Below are positions 1 through 7,067 of a DNA stretch of 7,572 bases, one piece after another. Numbering within the stretch: position 1 is the stretch's first letter; every line of letters starts with the position of its first letter. The stretch is taken from assembly GCA_020426065.1 (NCBI GenBank), contig JAGQQT010000190.1, forward strand, positions 1-7,572, written 5' to 3'. The stretch comes from Planctomycetaceae bacterium. Its GTDB lineage: Bacteria > Planctomycetota > Planctomycetia > Planctomycetales > Planctomycetaceae. The notes beneath the pieces are model-generated. The model saw nothing but the letters and a program-made list of their open reading frames with translations. It searched no databases and had not been told where the DNA came from. The position numbers and the translations under genes are program-made.

Positions 1-1093
1 TCATTGCATACAGACCCCCTCGAACTGAAGTCATGACCATGGCCGCTGGAAGACTGTTCCCTGAGGCATCTCCGACCGCGACCAGGACAAACCGCTCATC
101 GAGCGGAATCAGCTCACAGAGATCCCCGCCAACATCATAACGGCTGAGACAACATCCGGTGGCTTCAAACTCCCCTCCCGCAGACTGGAACTCAATTTCC
201 CGGGATGGCTGAGACATTGAAGCCAGTCTCAACTCGCGCGACATCCGGAAGTTATCAGAATTCTGCCTCCGGAACAGCATCTGCTCGATCATCCGTCCCA
301 TTGCTCCGGCAATGGATTGCAGGACGTGGTAATCGCGGTCATCCAGCCGTCTTAATCGCCGATCATACGCCCACAGCGTTCCAATCGGGCCAGTTGAGAT
401 GCGAATCACAACACAGAACCCGGTCCGTGCCTCCGCGGGCAACCAGGGATCTTCAGAGTCTTCTCTCACATGACTGGCACTTCCCTGTAACAGGGCCTCA
501 TCATCGGCATTGGATTCTCCCAGAATCCGGACAGGCCCGGGAACTTCACTCAGGTTTTTATGCTGATATTCAACCAGGGAGAGGCGGGACACATTCTCAT
601 CAAGCCGGAAAAATGCAGCTCCCCGATATCCCGTCAACTCCAGCAATTTCATCAGGGAATTTCGAACCAGATCCGGAAGTCGGTCAGGCGTTTCCAGCTC
701 GTCCAGCAGCTGATCGCGAGAGACTTCTGCGGCAGCCCGTTCTGCCTGAAGATGGTTCTGATGCTCTTCTTCTGCAACATCAACGAGGCGATCTGCCAGA
801 GTGCAGACTTTCAGAAATTCCCGGTCACACGGAACTGACGGATGAATACGGATTCTGATTCGACCTGACAGCTCAGGCCCCTTGCGAATGACCCGTTCCC
901 AGGCAAAATCCTCACTGGACTCTGCTGAGGATATATTGAAATGAGGTGCTGGGAGTTTCGAATTCCCAAGCTGTGGAATGTATTCCACCTGGACCTGACC
1001 GTTACTGAGCTGCTCACAGGTCATGGACAGCCAGTCTTCGGAAGTCGAAGATGGTTTGGAGACAGGCACATTCCGTGTAGACTGTTCGATCAT
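1..1093 (-). CDS. SpoIIE/RsbU-type PP2C protein phosphatase with GAF-like sensor domain (N-terminal part, runs off the left edge)
   Basis: Reading the minus strand from the ATG at 1093 gives 364 uninterrupted codons to the edge. Residues about 1-127 match nothing I recognise; about 105-135 are charged and probably helical. Residues about 128-275 look like a GAF-type sensor domain (GYRGAAFFRLDE near 155-166, GPIGTLWAYDRR near 235-246). A helical linker leads into a PP2C-like domain from about 305, with VGGDLCEL at 321-328 and VGDASGNSLPAAMVM at 340-354. D324 and D342 are in the positions of the metal-binding aspartates of this family. The usual GGDxYD motif reads GGDLCE. Family members dephosphorylate serine/threonine on anti-sigma-factor antagonists or related regulators; the partner here is unknown. 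A stop codon lies 15 codons upstream in frame with no other start between, so the ATG at 1093 is well supported, although its ribosome binding site is weak. The family call is firm and the GAF call moderate. Confidence 0.85.
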   Translation of the reverse strand, partial: MIEQSTRNVPVSKPSSTSEDWLSMTCEQLSNGQVQVEYIPQLGNSKLPAPHFNISSAESSEDFAWERVIRKGPELSGRIRIRIHPSVPCDREFLKVCTLADRLVDVAEEEHQNHLQAERAAAEVSRDQLLDELETPDRLPDLVRNSLMKLLELTGYRGAAFFRLDENVSRLSLVEYQHKNLSEVPGPVRILGESNADDEALLQGSASHVREDSEDPWLPAEARTGFCVVIRISTGPIGTLWAYDRRLRRLDDRDYHVLQSIAGAMGRMIEQMLFRRQNSDNFRMSRELRLASMSQPSREIEFQSAGGEFEATGCCLSRYDVGGDLCELIPLDERFVLVAVGDASGNSLPAAMVMTSVRGGLYAM

Positions 1094-1408
1094 GGCATCA
1101 ACTGACGGGCTCTGCCTCGATTGTCGGGGGCTGATTCTTCACCGTTTTCGTAATCGGAACAACCGGTGAATTTCACCAACTCTCACTCAGTTATGCAGAC
1201 TGAAGGAAATGGAAACGCTCCGCTGACTCCTGTTTTGTCCATCGTCATTCCTGAACAGCAGCATGCTGCGGCCTGTCGACAAACTGGAGATTTCGAACCA
1301 TCATGTTCCCGTATAAAGTTGTGGCGCATACAATCCGCTTGATCAGGAATGCACTCTCGATTGTTTCAGTCGGTAAACTTGACCTCCCTTATCTGAAGTG
1401 ATGACAAC
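1094..1408. other. Divergent intergenic spacer between the phosphatase gene and pdxA
   Basis: No convincing gene was seen in this 315-bp stretch. It must hold the start signals for both divergent genes, but no good -35/-10 pair stands out. TATAAA at 1312-1317 and TACAAT at 1329-1334 resemble -10 boxes for pdxA but lack a matching -35. Two short palindromes are present: GGTGAA-T-TTCACC at 1165-1177 and GCAGCATGCTGC at 1258-1269. A 32-codon open frame from the ATG at 1303 ends with TGA at 1399-1401, seven bases before the pdxA start; it could be a leader peptide but is within chance expectation. Confidence 0.6.
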
Positions 1409-2443
1409 ATGCCAGCCACAACTCCCCTGCCCCGGATCGCAATCACGATGGGAGATCCGGCAGGTGTCGGGCCTGAACTGACCCTGCAGTTGTTGCACAA
1501 CAGCCAGCTTTTTAAACACTTTCAGCCTGTCGTGTTCGGGAATACCAAAATCCTGCAGCGGGTTCAGCAGGCGATACCCGGGCTGAATGAACTCAAACCC
1601 CCTTTCATGGTCCAGCTCAATGATGCTCACCCAGACTGGAAAAATCTGCTGGCTGATGCACCGTATGATGAACCGATCCTGATTGATTTTTGCTGGCAAC
1701 CGGCTGCTGAGATCCAACCGGGAAGAATTCAGGCAGCAGCAGGTCAGGCCTCCTATGAATACCTGCTGGCCGCGATCGATGCGGCATTGCAGGGTGCCAT
1801 CAACGGAATCGTGACAAATCCAATCAACAAAGAAGCCCTGGCTGCAGCTGAAATCCCTTATCCCGGTCATACGGAAATCCTGGCAGAGCGTTGTGAGGCG
1901 GATCCGGTTGTCATGATGCTCACCAGCCGAAAAATCACCTGCAGCCTGGTCACAACCCACATTGGTTATGCCGAAGTCCCGCAGGAGCTGACCACTGACA
2001 AAATCTGCACCACGATTTCATTGACTGCAGAGGCAATGCGAAAAATGCGAGGGCATGAACCACGACTGGTCGTCTGCGGGTTGAATCCGCACGCCGGTGA
2101 ACAAGGCCTGTTTGGCAACCGTGAAGAGGAAGAAGTCATTGCTCCCGCAGTAGAATGGGCTCGCCAACAGGACCTGCAGATCACCGGCCCGCTCCCACCA
2201 GATACCGCTTTCGTCCCCAGAAGAAGGGAACAGACCGATGCCTATATCTGCATGTATCACGACCAGGGGCTGATCCCGCTCAAAGCGATCGCATTTGATG
2301 AGGGAGTGAACGTCACGCTGGGACTGCCAATCATCAGAACATCGGTCGACCACGGCACCGCGTTTGACATTGCCTGGCAGGGAAAAGCAGACGTCAGCAG
2401 CCTGATCGCAGCCATCGAACTGGCACTGGATCTCTCACGATAA
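1409..2443 (+). CDS. pdxA: 4-hydroxythreonine-4-phosphate dehydrogenase (PdxA)
   Basis: PdxA oxidises 4-phosphohydroxy-L-threonine with NAD; the product decarboxylates and is condensed by PdxJ in the DXP-dependent route to pyridoxal phosphate, in the cytoplasm. The 344-residue protein is close to the usual length of about 330. It begins with ITMGDPAGVGPE (12-23), the family's N-terminal signature. IVTNPINKEAL (134-144) and PGHTE (152-156, substrate-contacting His-Thr) follow. The three metal-binding histidines are visible as H184 in TTHIGY, H228 in NPHAGE and H284 in MYHDQG. The C-terminal LGLPIIRTSVDHGTAF (305-319 region) is typical. A TGA at 1394-1396 lies in frame just upstream, so the ATG at 1409 is the first possible start; its Shine-Dalgarno match is weak. 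It converges on fabF with a 28-bp gap and appears to be a single-gene unit. A hydroxythreonine-phosphate dehydrogenase paralogue (PdxA2-like) is possible but less likely. Confidence 0.96.
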   Translation: MPATTPLPRIAITMGDPAGVGPELTLQLLHNSQLFKHFQPVVFGNTKILQRVQQAIPGLNELKPPFMVQLNDAHPDWKNLLADAPYDEPILIDFCWQPAAEIQPGRIQAAAGQASYEYLLAAIDAALQGAINGIVTNPINKEALAAAEIPYPGHTEILAERCEADPVVMMLTSRKITCSLVTTHIGYAEVPQELTTDKICTTISLTAEAMRKMRGHEPRLVVCGLNPHAGEQGLFGNREEEEVIAPAVEWARQQDLQITGPLPPDTAFVPRRREQTDAYICMYHDQGLIPLKAIAFDEGVNVTLGLPIIRTSVDHGTAFDIAWQGKADVSSLIAAIELALDLSR

Positions 2444-2471
2444 ATCCAGAAGAATCGGATCAGCTCTGGTC

Positions 2472-3722
<1,251 letters not shown>

Positions 3723-3725
3723 TGA

Positions 3726-3956
3726 TCAGGTTTTCTCCTGAATATAGCTGACTGCGTCTCCGACCGTACGAATCTTTTCGTAGTCTTCGTCAGGAATCGT
3801 GATGTCGAAATTCTCTTCGAATTCCATCACCAGTTCCACCAGGTCCAGCGAGTCTGCTTTTAAATCGTCCTGAAATGAGCTTTGCAGAGTTACTTCCTCT
3901 TTCGGGAAGTTCAATTGCTCACTGACAATACTGATGACTTTTTCCTCGATTTCCAC
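3726..3956 (-). CDS. acpP: Acyl carrier protein (AcpP)
   Basis: AcpP carries growing acyl chains on a 4'-phosphopantetheine arm and is the shared substrate carrier for FabD, FabF and PlsX. The 76-residue, strongly acidic protein has the normal length and the attachment motif [11 protein letters not shown], with the modified serine at S36. Conserved helix-III residues ([12 protein letters not shown], 51-62) are present. The start is a GTG at 3954-3956, not an ATG. A good GAGGAG lies nine bases upstream, and the frame contains no ATG between here and upstream stop codons, so GTG is the only reasonable choice. It is preceded by a 252-bp non-coding gap after fabD, where fabG commonly sits in other bacteria, and is tightly coupled to fabF. 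A separate promoter in that gap is plausible, which would fit the high demand for this small protein. Confidence 0.97.
   Translation of the reverse strand: MEIEEKVISIVSEQLNFPKEEVTLQSSFQDDLKADSLDLVELVMEFEENFDITIPDEDYEKIRTVGDAVSYIQEKT
3735..3739 (-). promoter_or_regulatory. Shine-Dalgarno of fabF, embedded in the end of acpP
   Basis: The minus strand reads AGGAG followed 12 bases later by the fabF ATG, and lies inside the last codons of acpP. Together with the three-base gap between the genes, it fixes the fabF start and suggests coupled translation. Confidence 0.7.
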
Positions 3957-3965
3957 TCGAACCCT

Positions 3966-3971
3966 CTCCTC
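3966..3971 (-). promoter_or_regulatory. Shine-Dalgarno of acpP that decides the GTG start
   Basis: GAGGAG on the minus strand, nine bases before the GTG at 3956. It is among the strongest ribosome binding sites in the window and supports the non-ATG start of acpP. Confidence 0.75.
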
Positions 3972-4096
3972 ATACGGGTTGGACTTTGTTGACGCGAGTT
4001 TTTCCGCGTGATCGTGCCGAACTATGGCGAATCAGGACTATTATGGCAAGCCCAGCAAATGGCGTGATTTAACGGAACCTGATCAGCTGCAATGGT

Positions 4097-4125
4097 GGTA
4101 TATCGCTTTTTGAAAATTGTGTAAA
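4097..4125 (-). promoter_or_regulatory. Candidate sigma-70-type promoter for acpP-fabF
   Basis: On the minus strand TTTACA (4125 to 4120, five of six matches to TTGACA) is followed after 17 bases by TATACC (4102 to 4097, four of six matches to TATAAT). Transcription would start near 4090 and give a leader of about 135 bases before acpP. A second possibility in the same gap is an extended -10, TGCCATAAT at 4048 to 4040. Both are consensus matches only. Confidence 0.35.
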
Positions 4126-4208
4126 CTCAAATTCCGACTTGATCTCACAGGATTTTTCAGCCAAGCCATCGCCGGGAATTTTTGCCGCCCGTCAGCCTGT
4201 TTTTCGCC

Positions 4209-5126
4209 TCAGCCCAGCGTCTCATCGTTAAAGTTTTCAATAGGCAATTTGCGCTGAATCCGTTTCATCAGCCCCTTCAGGACTTTTCCTGGTCCGATTT
4301 CCGTCATTGATTCCACTCCGGCATCAATCAGGCTGTTCATTGATTTCTCCCACAACACCGGATGCACGACCTGCTGCACGAGAATCCGACGAATTTCTTC
4401 CGGATCGCTGTGGGCAGTAGCATCGACATTCGAAATGACGGGAATTTTCGGGGCGGTAATCGTCACGCTCTGCAGGATTTCAGCCAGTTTTTCCGTAGCA
4501 GACTGCATGATGGGCGTGTGAAAAGCTCCGGCAACTTTGAGCGGAATAGGCCTTCCACTTGCGGCCTCGGCCAGCCCAACGACCTTCTCACAGGCCGTCT
4601 GGGCACCTGAAACAACCAGGTTTCCAGGGCACAGGTAATTGGCAATCTGCAGTAATCCGACATCACTGGCCTGCTCACACAATTCCTGAACTTTTTCCGG
4701 TTCCAGCAGCAACAGACTGACCATTCCAGAAGGAGTTGCGTCAGCCGCTGCCTGCATGGCCCGGCCCCGGACATCCACCACTCGCAAGCCATCCTCGAAA
4801 GAAAGAGCCTCAGCAAAAGCCAGTGCGGTATATTCTCCCAGGCTCAATCCCGCCGCATAATTGGCCTGCTCCAGCAGTTCCGGCTGGCGATCCCGGACAA
4901 TCTCCAATGCTGCCAGACTGCAGACATACAGTGCCGGCTGACACACGGCAGTGGCATTCAGCTTTTCTTCCGGACCGTTTGCACAGATCTCCAAAAGATC
5001 ATAGCCCAGGATTTCCGCTGCCCGCTCAAACATCGCCTTGGCAGCGGGATAAGTGCGGGCAATCTGGACACCCATTCCAATATGCTGTGCCCCCTGACCG
5101 GGGAACAGAAATGCGTGACTGGCCAT
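4209..5126 (-). CDS. fabD: Malonyl-CoA:ACP transacylase (FabD)
   Basis: FabD transfers malonyl from CoA to AcpP, supplying the extender for fatty acid synthesis in the cytoplasm. The 305-residue protein matches the family length. It starts MASHAFLFPGQGAQ, with the GQGAQ signature at 10-14. The nucleophile elbow is GLSLGEY (93-99) with catalytic S95; the commonest form is GHSLGEY. R120 in RGRAMQ and H203 in GAFHTPIM are in the positions of the malonate-binding arginine and catalytic histidine. EIGPGKVLKGLMKR (276-289) is the C-terminal signature. An upstream in-frame ATG at 5171 would add 15 residues before the family's normal beginning. The ATG at 5126 is preferred because GAGGTG (5135 to 5130) lies just before it. 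It follows plsX after a 100-bp gap holding an inverted repeat; the common fabH between them is missing. Confidence 0.95.
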   Translation of the reverse strand: MASHAFLFPGQGAQHIGMGVQIARTYPAAKAMFERAAEILGYDLLEICANGPEEKLNATAVCQPALYVCSLAALEIVRDRQPELLEQANYAAGLSLGEYTALAFAEALSFEDGLRVVDVRGRAMQAAADATPSGMVSLLLLEPEKVQELCEQASDVGLLQIANYLCPGNLVVSGAQTACEKVVGLAEAASGRPIPLKVAGAFHTPIMQSATEKLAEILQSVTITAPKIPVISNVDATAHSDPEEIRRILVQQVVHPVLWEKSMNSLIDAGVESMTEIGPGKVLKGLMKRIQRKLPIENFNDETLG

Positions 5127-5153
5127 TTTCACCTCAACTGTACAGAGCTGTAA

Positions 5154-5197
5154 TTTTCTGAGGACTCCCATCAGCGGGGAACCAATCCCTCAGAAAA
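5154..5197. repeat. 10-bp perfect inverted repeat in the plsX-fabD spacer
   Basis: TTTTCTGAGG at 5154-5163 is exactly complementary in reverse to CCTCAGAAAA at 5188-5197. Inside the 24-base centre, TCCC (5166-5169) and GGGA (5177-5180) can form a second short stem. The minus-strand transcript could fold into this two-part hairpin 27 bases upstream of the fabD ATG. No U-tract follows on either strand, so it is not a standard intrinsic terminator. It could be an RNA processing or regulatory structure, or a protein-binding dyad. Confidence 0.6.
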
Positions 5198-5226
5198 CCG
5201 GCTGGTCTCACGGAGAGAAGCCGAAA

Positions 5227-6225
5227 TTATTCAGCGGTTTCCGATAATGCTTCGACGATCATCTGATTGATCTGACGCTCGCTCATCTTGACACAGGTAG
5301 CCAGAGCATTTGCCATAGCCCGAGCATCACTGGAACCGTGGCTGATCATGCACAGACCATCGATCCCCAGCAGTGGTGCCCCACCGGTTTCGCGATACTC
5401 ATAGCGCCGGGCCGTGTCCTGAAAGGCTTTCGCAGCCCGTTCCCGCTCCACATCGAGTGCACCAACAATTTCACGGGACAGAATCCGGAACATCATGTCG
5501 GCCATGCCTTCACTGGTTTTCAGCACGACATTGCCCACGAATCCTTCACAAATCACCACGTCGGCTTCGGCCTGGTAAATTCCACGCCCTTCCACATTGC
5601 CGACATAACTGTCCTTCATGGGCGAGGCGGAAATCATTCCACTCGCTTCCCGGATGACGTCATTTCCTTTGCCATCCTCACTGCCGATATTCAGCAGTCC
5701 AACCCGCGGACCTTGAATCCCCAGCATTTCGCGGGCGTAGATCGCCCCCATCACAGCGTACTGGTAGAGATGATCGGAGCGTGCTGCCGGATTGGCCCCC
5801 ACATCCATCAGGACGCACGGCCCTTTGACTGTTGGCAACGTGACTGCAATTCCAGGTCGCTTGACCTGCTTGAGAAACAGACGGGTCCTCAATCCGGAAG
5901 CGACCACAGCCCCCGTATTTCCGGCACTCACCACGGCCTGAACCTTCTTTTCGGCCATCAGCTTCCAGCAGACCGTAATCGAAGCATCCGGTTTCTGCCG
6001 CAGAGCAACTGTCGGTTTTTCTTCCATCCCCACATGCTGAGTCGCATTAACAATCTTAAGACGGTCGGGAATGCCACCCCGTTCTTCCAGCAGCTGGGTC
6101 AGCTGATCTTTCGGGCCAACCAGATCGATTTCCATTTTTTCGTACGACTGCAGGGCTTTCAATGCGCCATCGATATTGATTTCGGGCGCATCATCTCCCC
6201 CCATCGCATCCAGAGCAATCCGCAT
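5227..6225 (-). CDS. plsX: Phosphate acyltransferase (PlsX)
   Basis: PlsX converts acyl-ACP and phosphate into acyl-phosphate, the donor used by the membrane acyltransferase PlsY, linking fatty acid synthesis to phospholipid synthesis; it is a peripheral membrane/cytosolic enzyme. The 332 residues match the family length. Visible signatures are MRIALDAMGGD (1-11), SAGNTGAVVASG (100-111), LMDVGANP (139-146), RVGLLNIGSEDGKGND (174-189), YVGNVEGR (207-214), CEGFVGNVVLKTSEG (226-240) and GGAPLLGIDG...ISHGSSDA (281-301). The N-terminal GGDHAP motif common in this family reads GGDDAP here. The start at 6225 gives the family's normal N-terminus; its ribosome binding site, GGTGA a few bases upstream, is modest. 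A terminator-like hairpin lies 32 bases upstream, between it and rpmF, so transcription from rpmF may be attenuated. Confidence 0.96.
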   Translation of the reverse strand: MRIALDAMGGDDAPEINIDGALKALQSYEKMEIDLVGPKDQLTQLLEERGGIPDRLKIVNATQHVGMEEKPTVALRQKPDASITVCWKLMAEKKVQAVVSAGNTGAVVASGLRTRLFLKQVKRPGIAVTLPTVKGPCVLMDVGANPAARSDHLYQYAVMGAIYAREMLGIQGPRVGLLNIGSEDGKGNDVIREASGMISASPMKDSYVGNVEGRGIYQAEADVVICEGFVGNVVLKTSEGMADMMFRILSREIVGALDVERERAAKAFQDTARRYEYRETGGAPLLGIDGLCMISHGSSDARAMANALATCVKMSERQINQMIVEALSETAE

Positions 6226-6257
6226 TCGTTCACCGTGCTTTCCGCTCGCCGTTTGCT

Positions 6258-6293
6258 AAAAAACCCGACCTCGACTTGAAAGTCGTGGTCAGG
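6258..6293 (-). terminator. Intrinsic terminator or attenuator between rpmF and plsX
   Basis: On the minus strand CCTGACCACGACTT (6293 to 6280) pairs with AAGTCGAGGTCGGG (6277 to 6264). This gives 14 paired positions with one A-A mismatch, one G-U pair and a nominal two-base turn, so the inner A-U pairs probably open. TTTTTT (6263 to 6258) follows directly. This is the classical shape of a factor-independent terminator in the direction of the cluster. It begins about 23 bases after the rpmF stop and ends 32 bases before the plsX start. Confidence 0.82.
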
Positions 6294-6316
6294 CTTGTCT
6301 TCGGCGCAGGACCTGT

Positions 6317-6496
6317 TTAGTCGTTGATTTTGACGACGGTCCGGCCCATGTAATGTCCACAGGTGGGACAAGCGGTGTGACTTGGCTTGGCCTGTCCACA
6401 CTCTGAGCAGTACTGCAGTTTCAGCGGTTTGACCGCATCATGACTGCGACGTTTGCGGGATCGGGTTTTCGACTGTCTTCTCTTTGGAATTGCCAT
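6317..6496 (-). CDS. rpmF: 50S ribosomal protein L32 (RpmF)
   Basis: L32 is a small protein of the large ribosomal subunit. The 59-residue product has the typical basic N-terminus MAIPKRRQSKTRSRKRR and a zinc ribbon made by C30, C33, C43 and C46 (YCSECG and ACPTCG). It is therefore the cysteine-containing, zinc-binding form. An in-frame ATG at 6577 would add 27 residues that do not fit the family. The ATG at 6496 is chosen because it gives the conserved N-terminus and has GGGAG (6507 to 6503) six bases upstream. It is the first gene of the cluster, as is common upstream of plsX, but is separated from plsX by a terminator-like hairpin. The DUF177/YceD gene often found just before rpmF is absent. 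Confidence 0.97.
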   Translation of the reverse strand: MAIPKRRQSKTRSRKRRSHDAVKPLKLQYCSECGQAKPSHTACPTCGHYMGRTVVKIND

Positions 6497-6619
6497 CTTG
6501 ATCTCCCAGCAGTGCTGGATGGTTGATTTGTGCGGAATTCGTCTCCGCGATGTATGATCTGCTTCGAAATCGCGCACCGATTCCGAAGTAAACTCTCGTC
6601 AAATGCTGTCGGTCAGCTG

Positions 6620-6637
6620 CAGAATGAGCACATTCTG
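6620..6637. repeat. 18-bp dyad CAGAATG-AGCA-CATTCTG upstream of rpmF
   Basis: Two perfect 7-bp arms flank a four-base centre. The site lies about 125 bp upstream of the rpmF start, inside the leader if the promoter at 6720-6749 is real. It also overlaps the -10 of a weaker candidate promoter (TTGCAA at 6654-6659, CAGAAT at 6637 to 6632 on the minus strand). It could be an operator or a hairpin; chance is not excluded. Confidence 0.4.
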
Positions 6638-6719
6638 GCAGAAATACAGCTTATTGCAACTCAGAGCCGATTTCGATCCGGGGAAAAATCAATCTCTTAT
6701 CTCTCCCGGAACGGGCCGG

Positions 6720-6749
6720 AGTCTAACGCTTTAACATCTTGACTGTCAA
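6720..6749 (-). promoter_or_regulatory. Candidate sigma-70-type promoter for rpmF
   Basis: On the minus strand TTGACA (6749 to 6744) is a perfect -35 match. TAGACT (6725 to 6720) follows after 18 bases, with four of six matches to TATAAT. It points toward rpmF and would leave a leader of roughly 215 bases. This is a consensus match only. Confidence 0.35.
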
Positions 6750-7067
6750 TCATTTGAGGGTCCGCTGAATGCACGGAATCCCAGGAAGTTTCCAGAAACC
6801 GTTCCCAACCAGCACACCAGCAAAAAAGTTACCTCAAACCGATTCAGGCGTACACATCTCGAGGAGCAACGTTTTTTGAAACAAGCCTCCTATCAGTCGA
6901 CGCTTGTGCAATTTTTCTTTACCCTGACAGATAGCAAGTGACCCTGGTTACTGAACCCGATTTGCCGGGCAGATTTCTTGGGAGAGACAACTCGGTGGTC
7001 GCATGCAAAAACGAGAGTGACGAATTATCGGTCGAAAGATTCCCTCCATTCCTGCAGGATTCCCCCC

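Larger units (their letters stand above)
6497..7067. other. Divergent intergenic region between rpmF and the PIG-L deacetylase gene
   Basis: I see no credible protein gene in this 571-bp stretch; the open frames in it are short and show no family signature. It holds a candidate rpmF promoter (6720-6749), an 18-bp dyad (6620-6637) and a small palindrome, CCAGCA-G-TGCTGG, at 6506-6518 touching the rpmF Shine-Dalgarno. For the plus-strand gene only a ribosome binding site (AGGA at 7056-7059) is clear; no convincing promoter was found between 6850 and 7050. No tRNA-like fold was noticed. Confidence 0.6.

Noticed and set aside
205..858. Plus-strand open frame of 217 codons across the left gene
   Set aside because: It lies opposite the phosphatase frame, which carries clear family motifs; the plus-strand product is low-complexity with no recognisable domain.
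1258..1269. 12-bp perfect palindrome GCAGCATGCTGC
   Set aside because: With random sequence about two such palindromes are expected in 7.5 kb, and nothing else marks this one.
2446..2469. Possible bidirectional terminator CCAGA...TCTGG between pdxA and fabF
   Set aside because: Only a five-base stem with a 14-base loop and no U-tract on either strand; no convincing terminator is visible in this 28-bp convergent gap.
3992..4009. ACGCG...CGCGT inverted repeat in the acpP leader
   Set aside because: Five-base arms with an eight-base loop and no U-tract; too weak to report as a regulatory element.
5127..5171. Fifteen-residue N-terminal extension of FabD from the ATG at 5171
   Set aside because: The family normally begins at the MASHAFLFPGQG region, and a good ribosome binding site lies immediately before the ATG at 5126.
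5338..6279. Plus-strand open frame of 313 codons opposite plsX
   Set aside because: Antisense shadow of a strongly conserved gene; rich in His, Pro and Arg with no family signature.
6497..6577. 27-residue N-terminal extension of L32
   Set aside because: L32 proteins begin MA(V/I)P; the shorter start has a well-placed GGGAG.
6530..6742. 70-codon plus-strand open frame in the rpmF upstream region
   Set aside because: No domain, no good ribosome binding site, and length within chance expectation.
6739..6749. Palindrome TTGAC-T-GTCAA
   Set aside because: Only five-base arms; better explained as part of the candidate -35 of the rpmF promoter.
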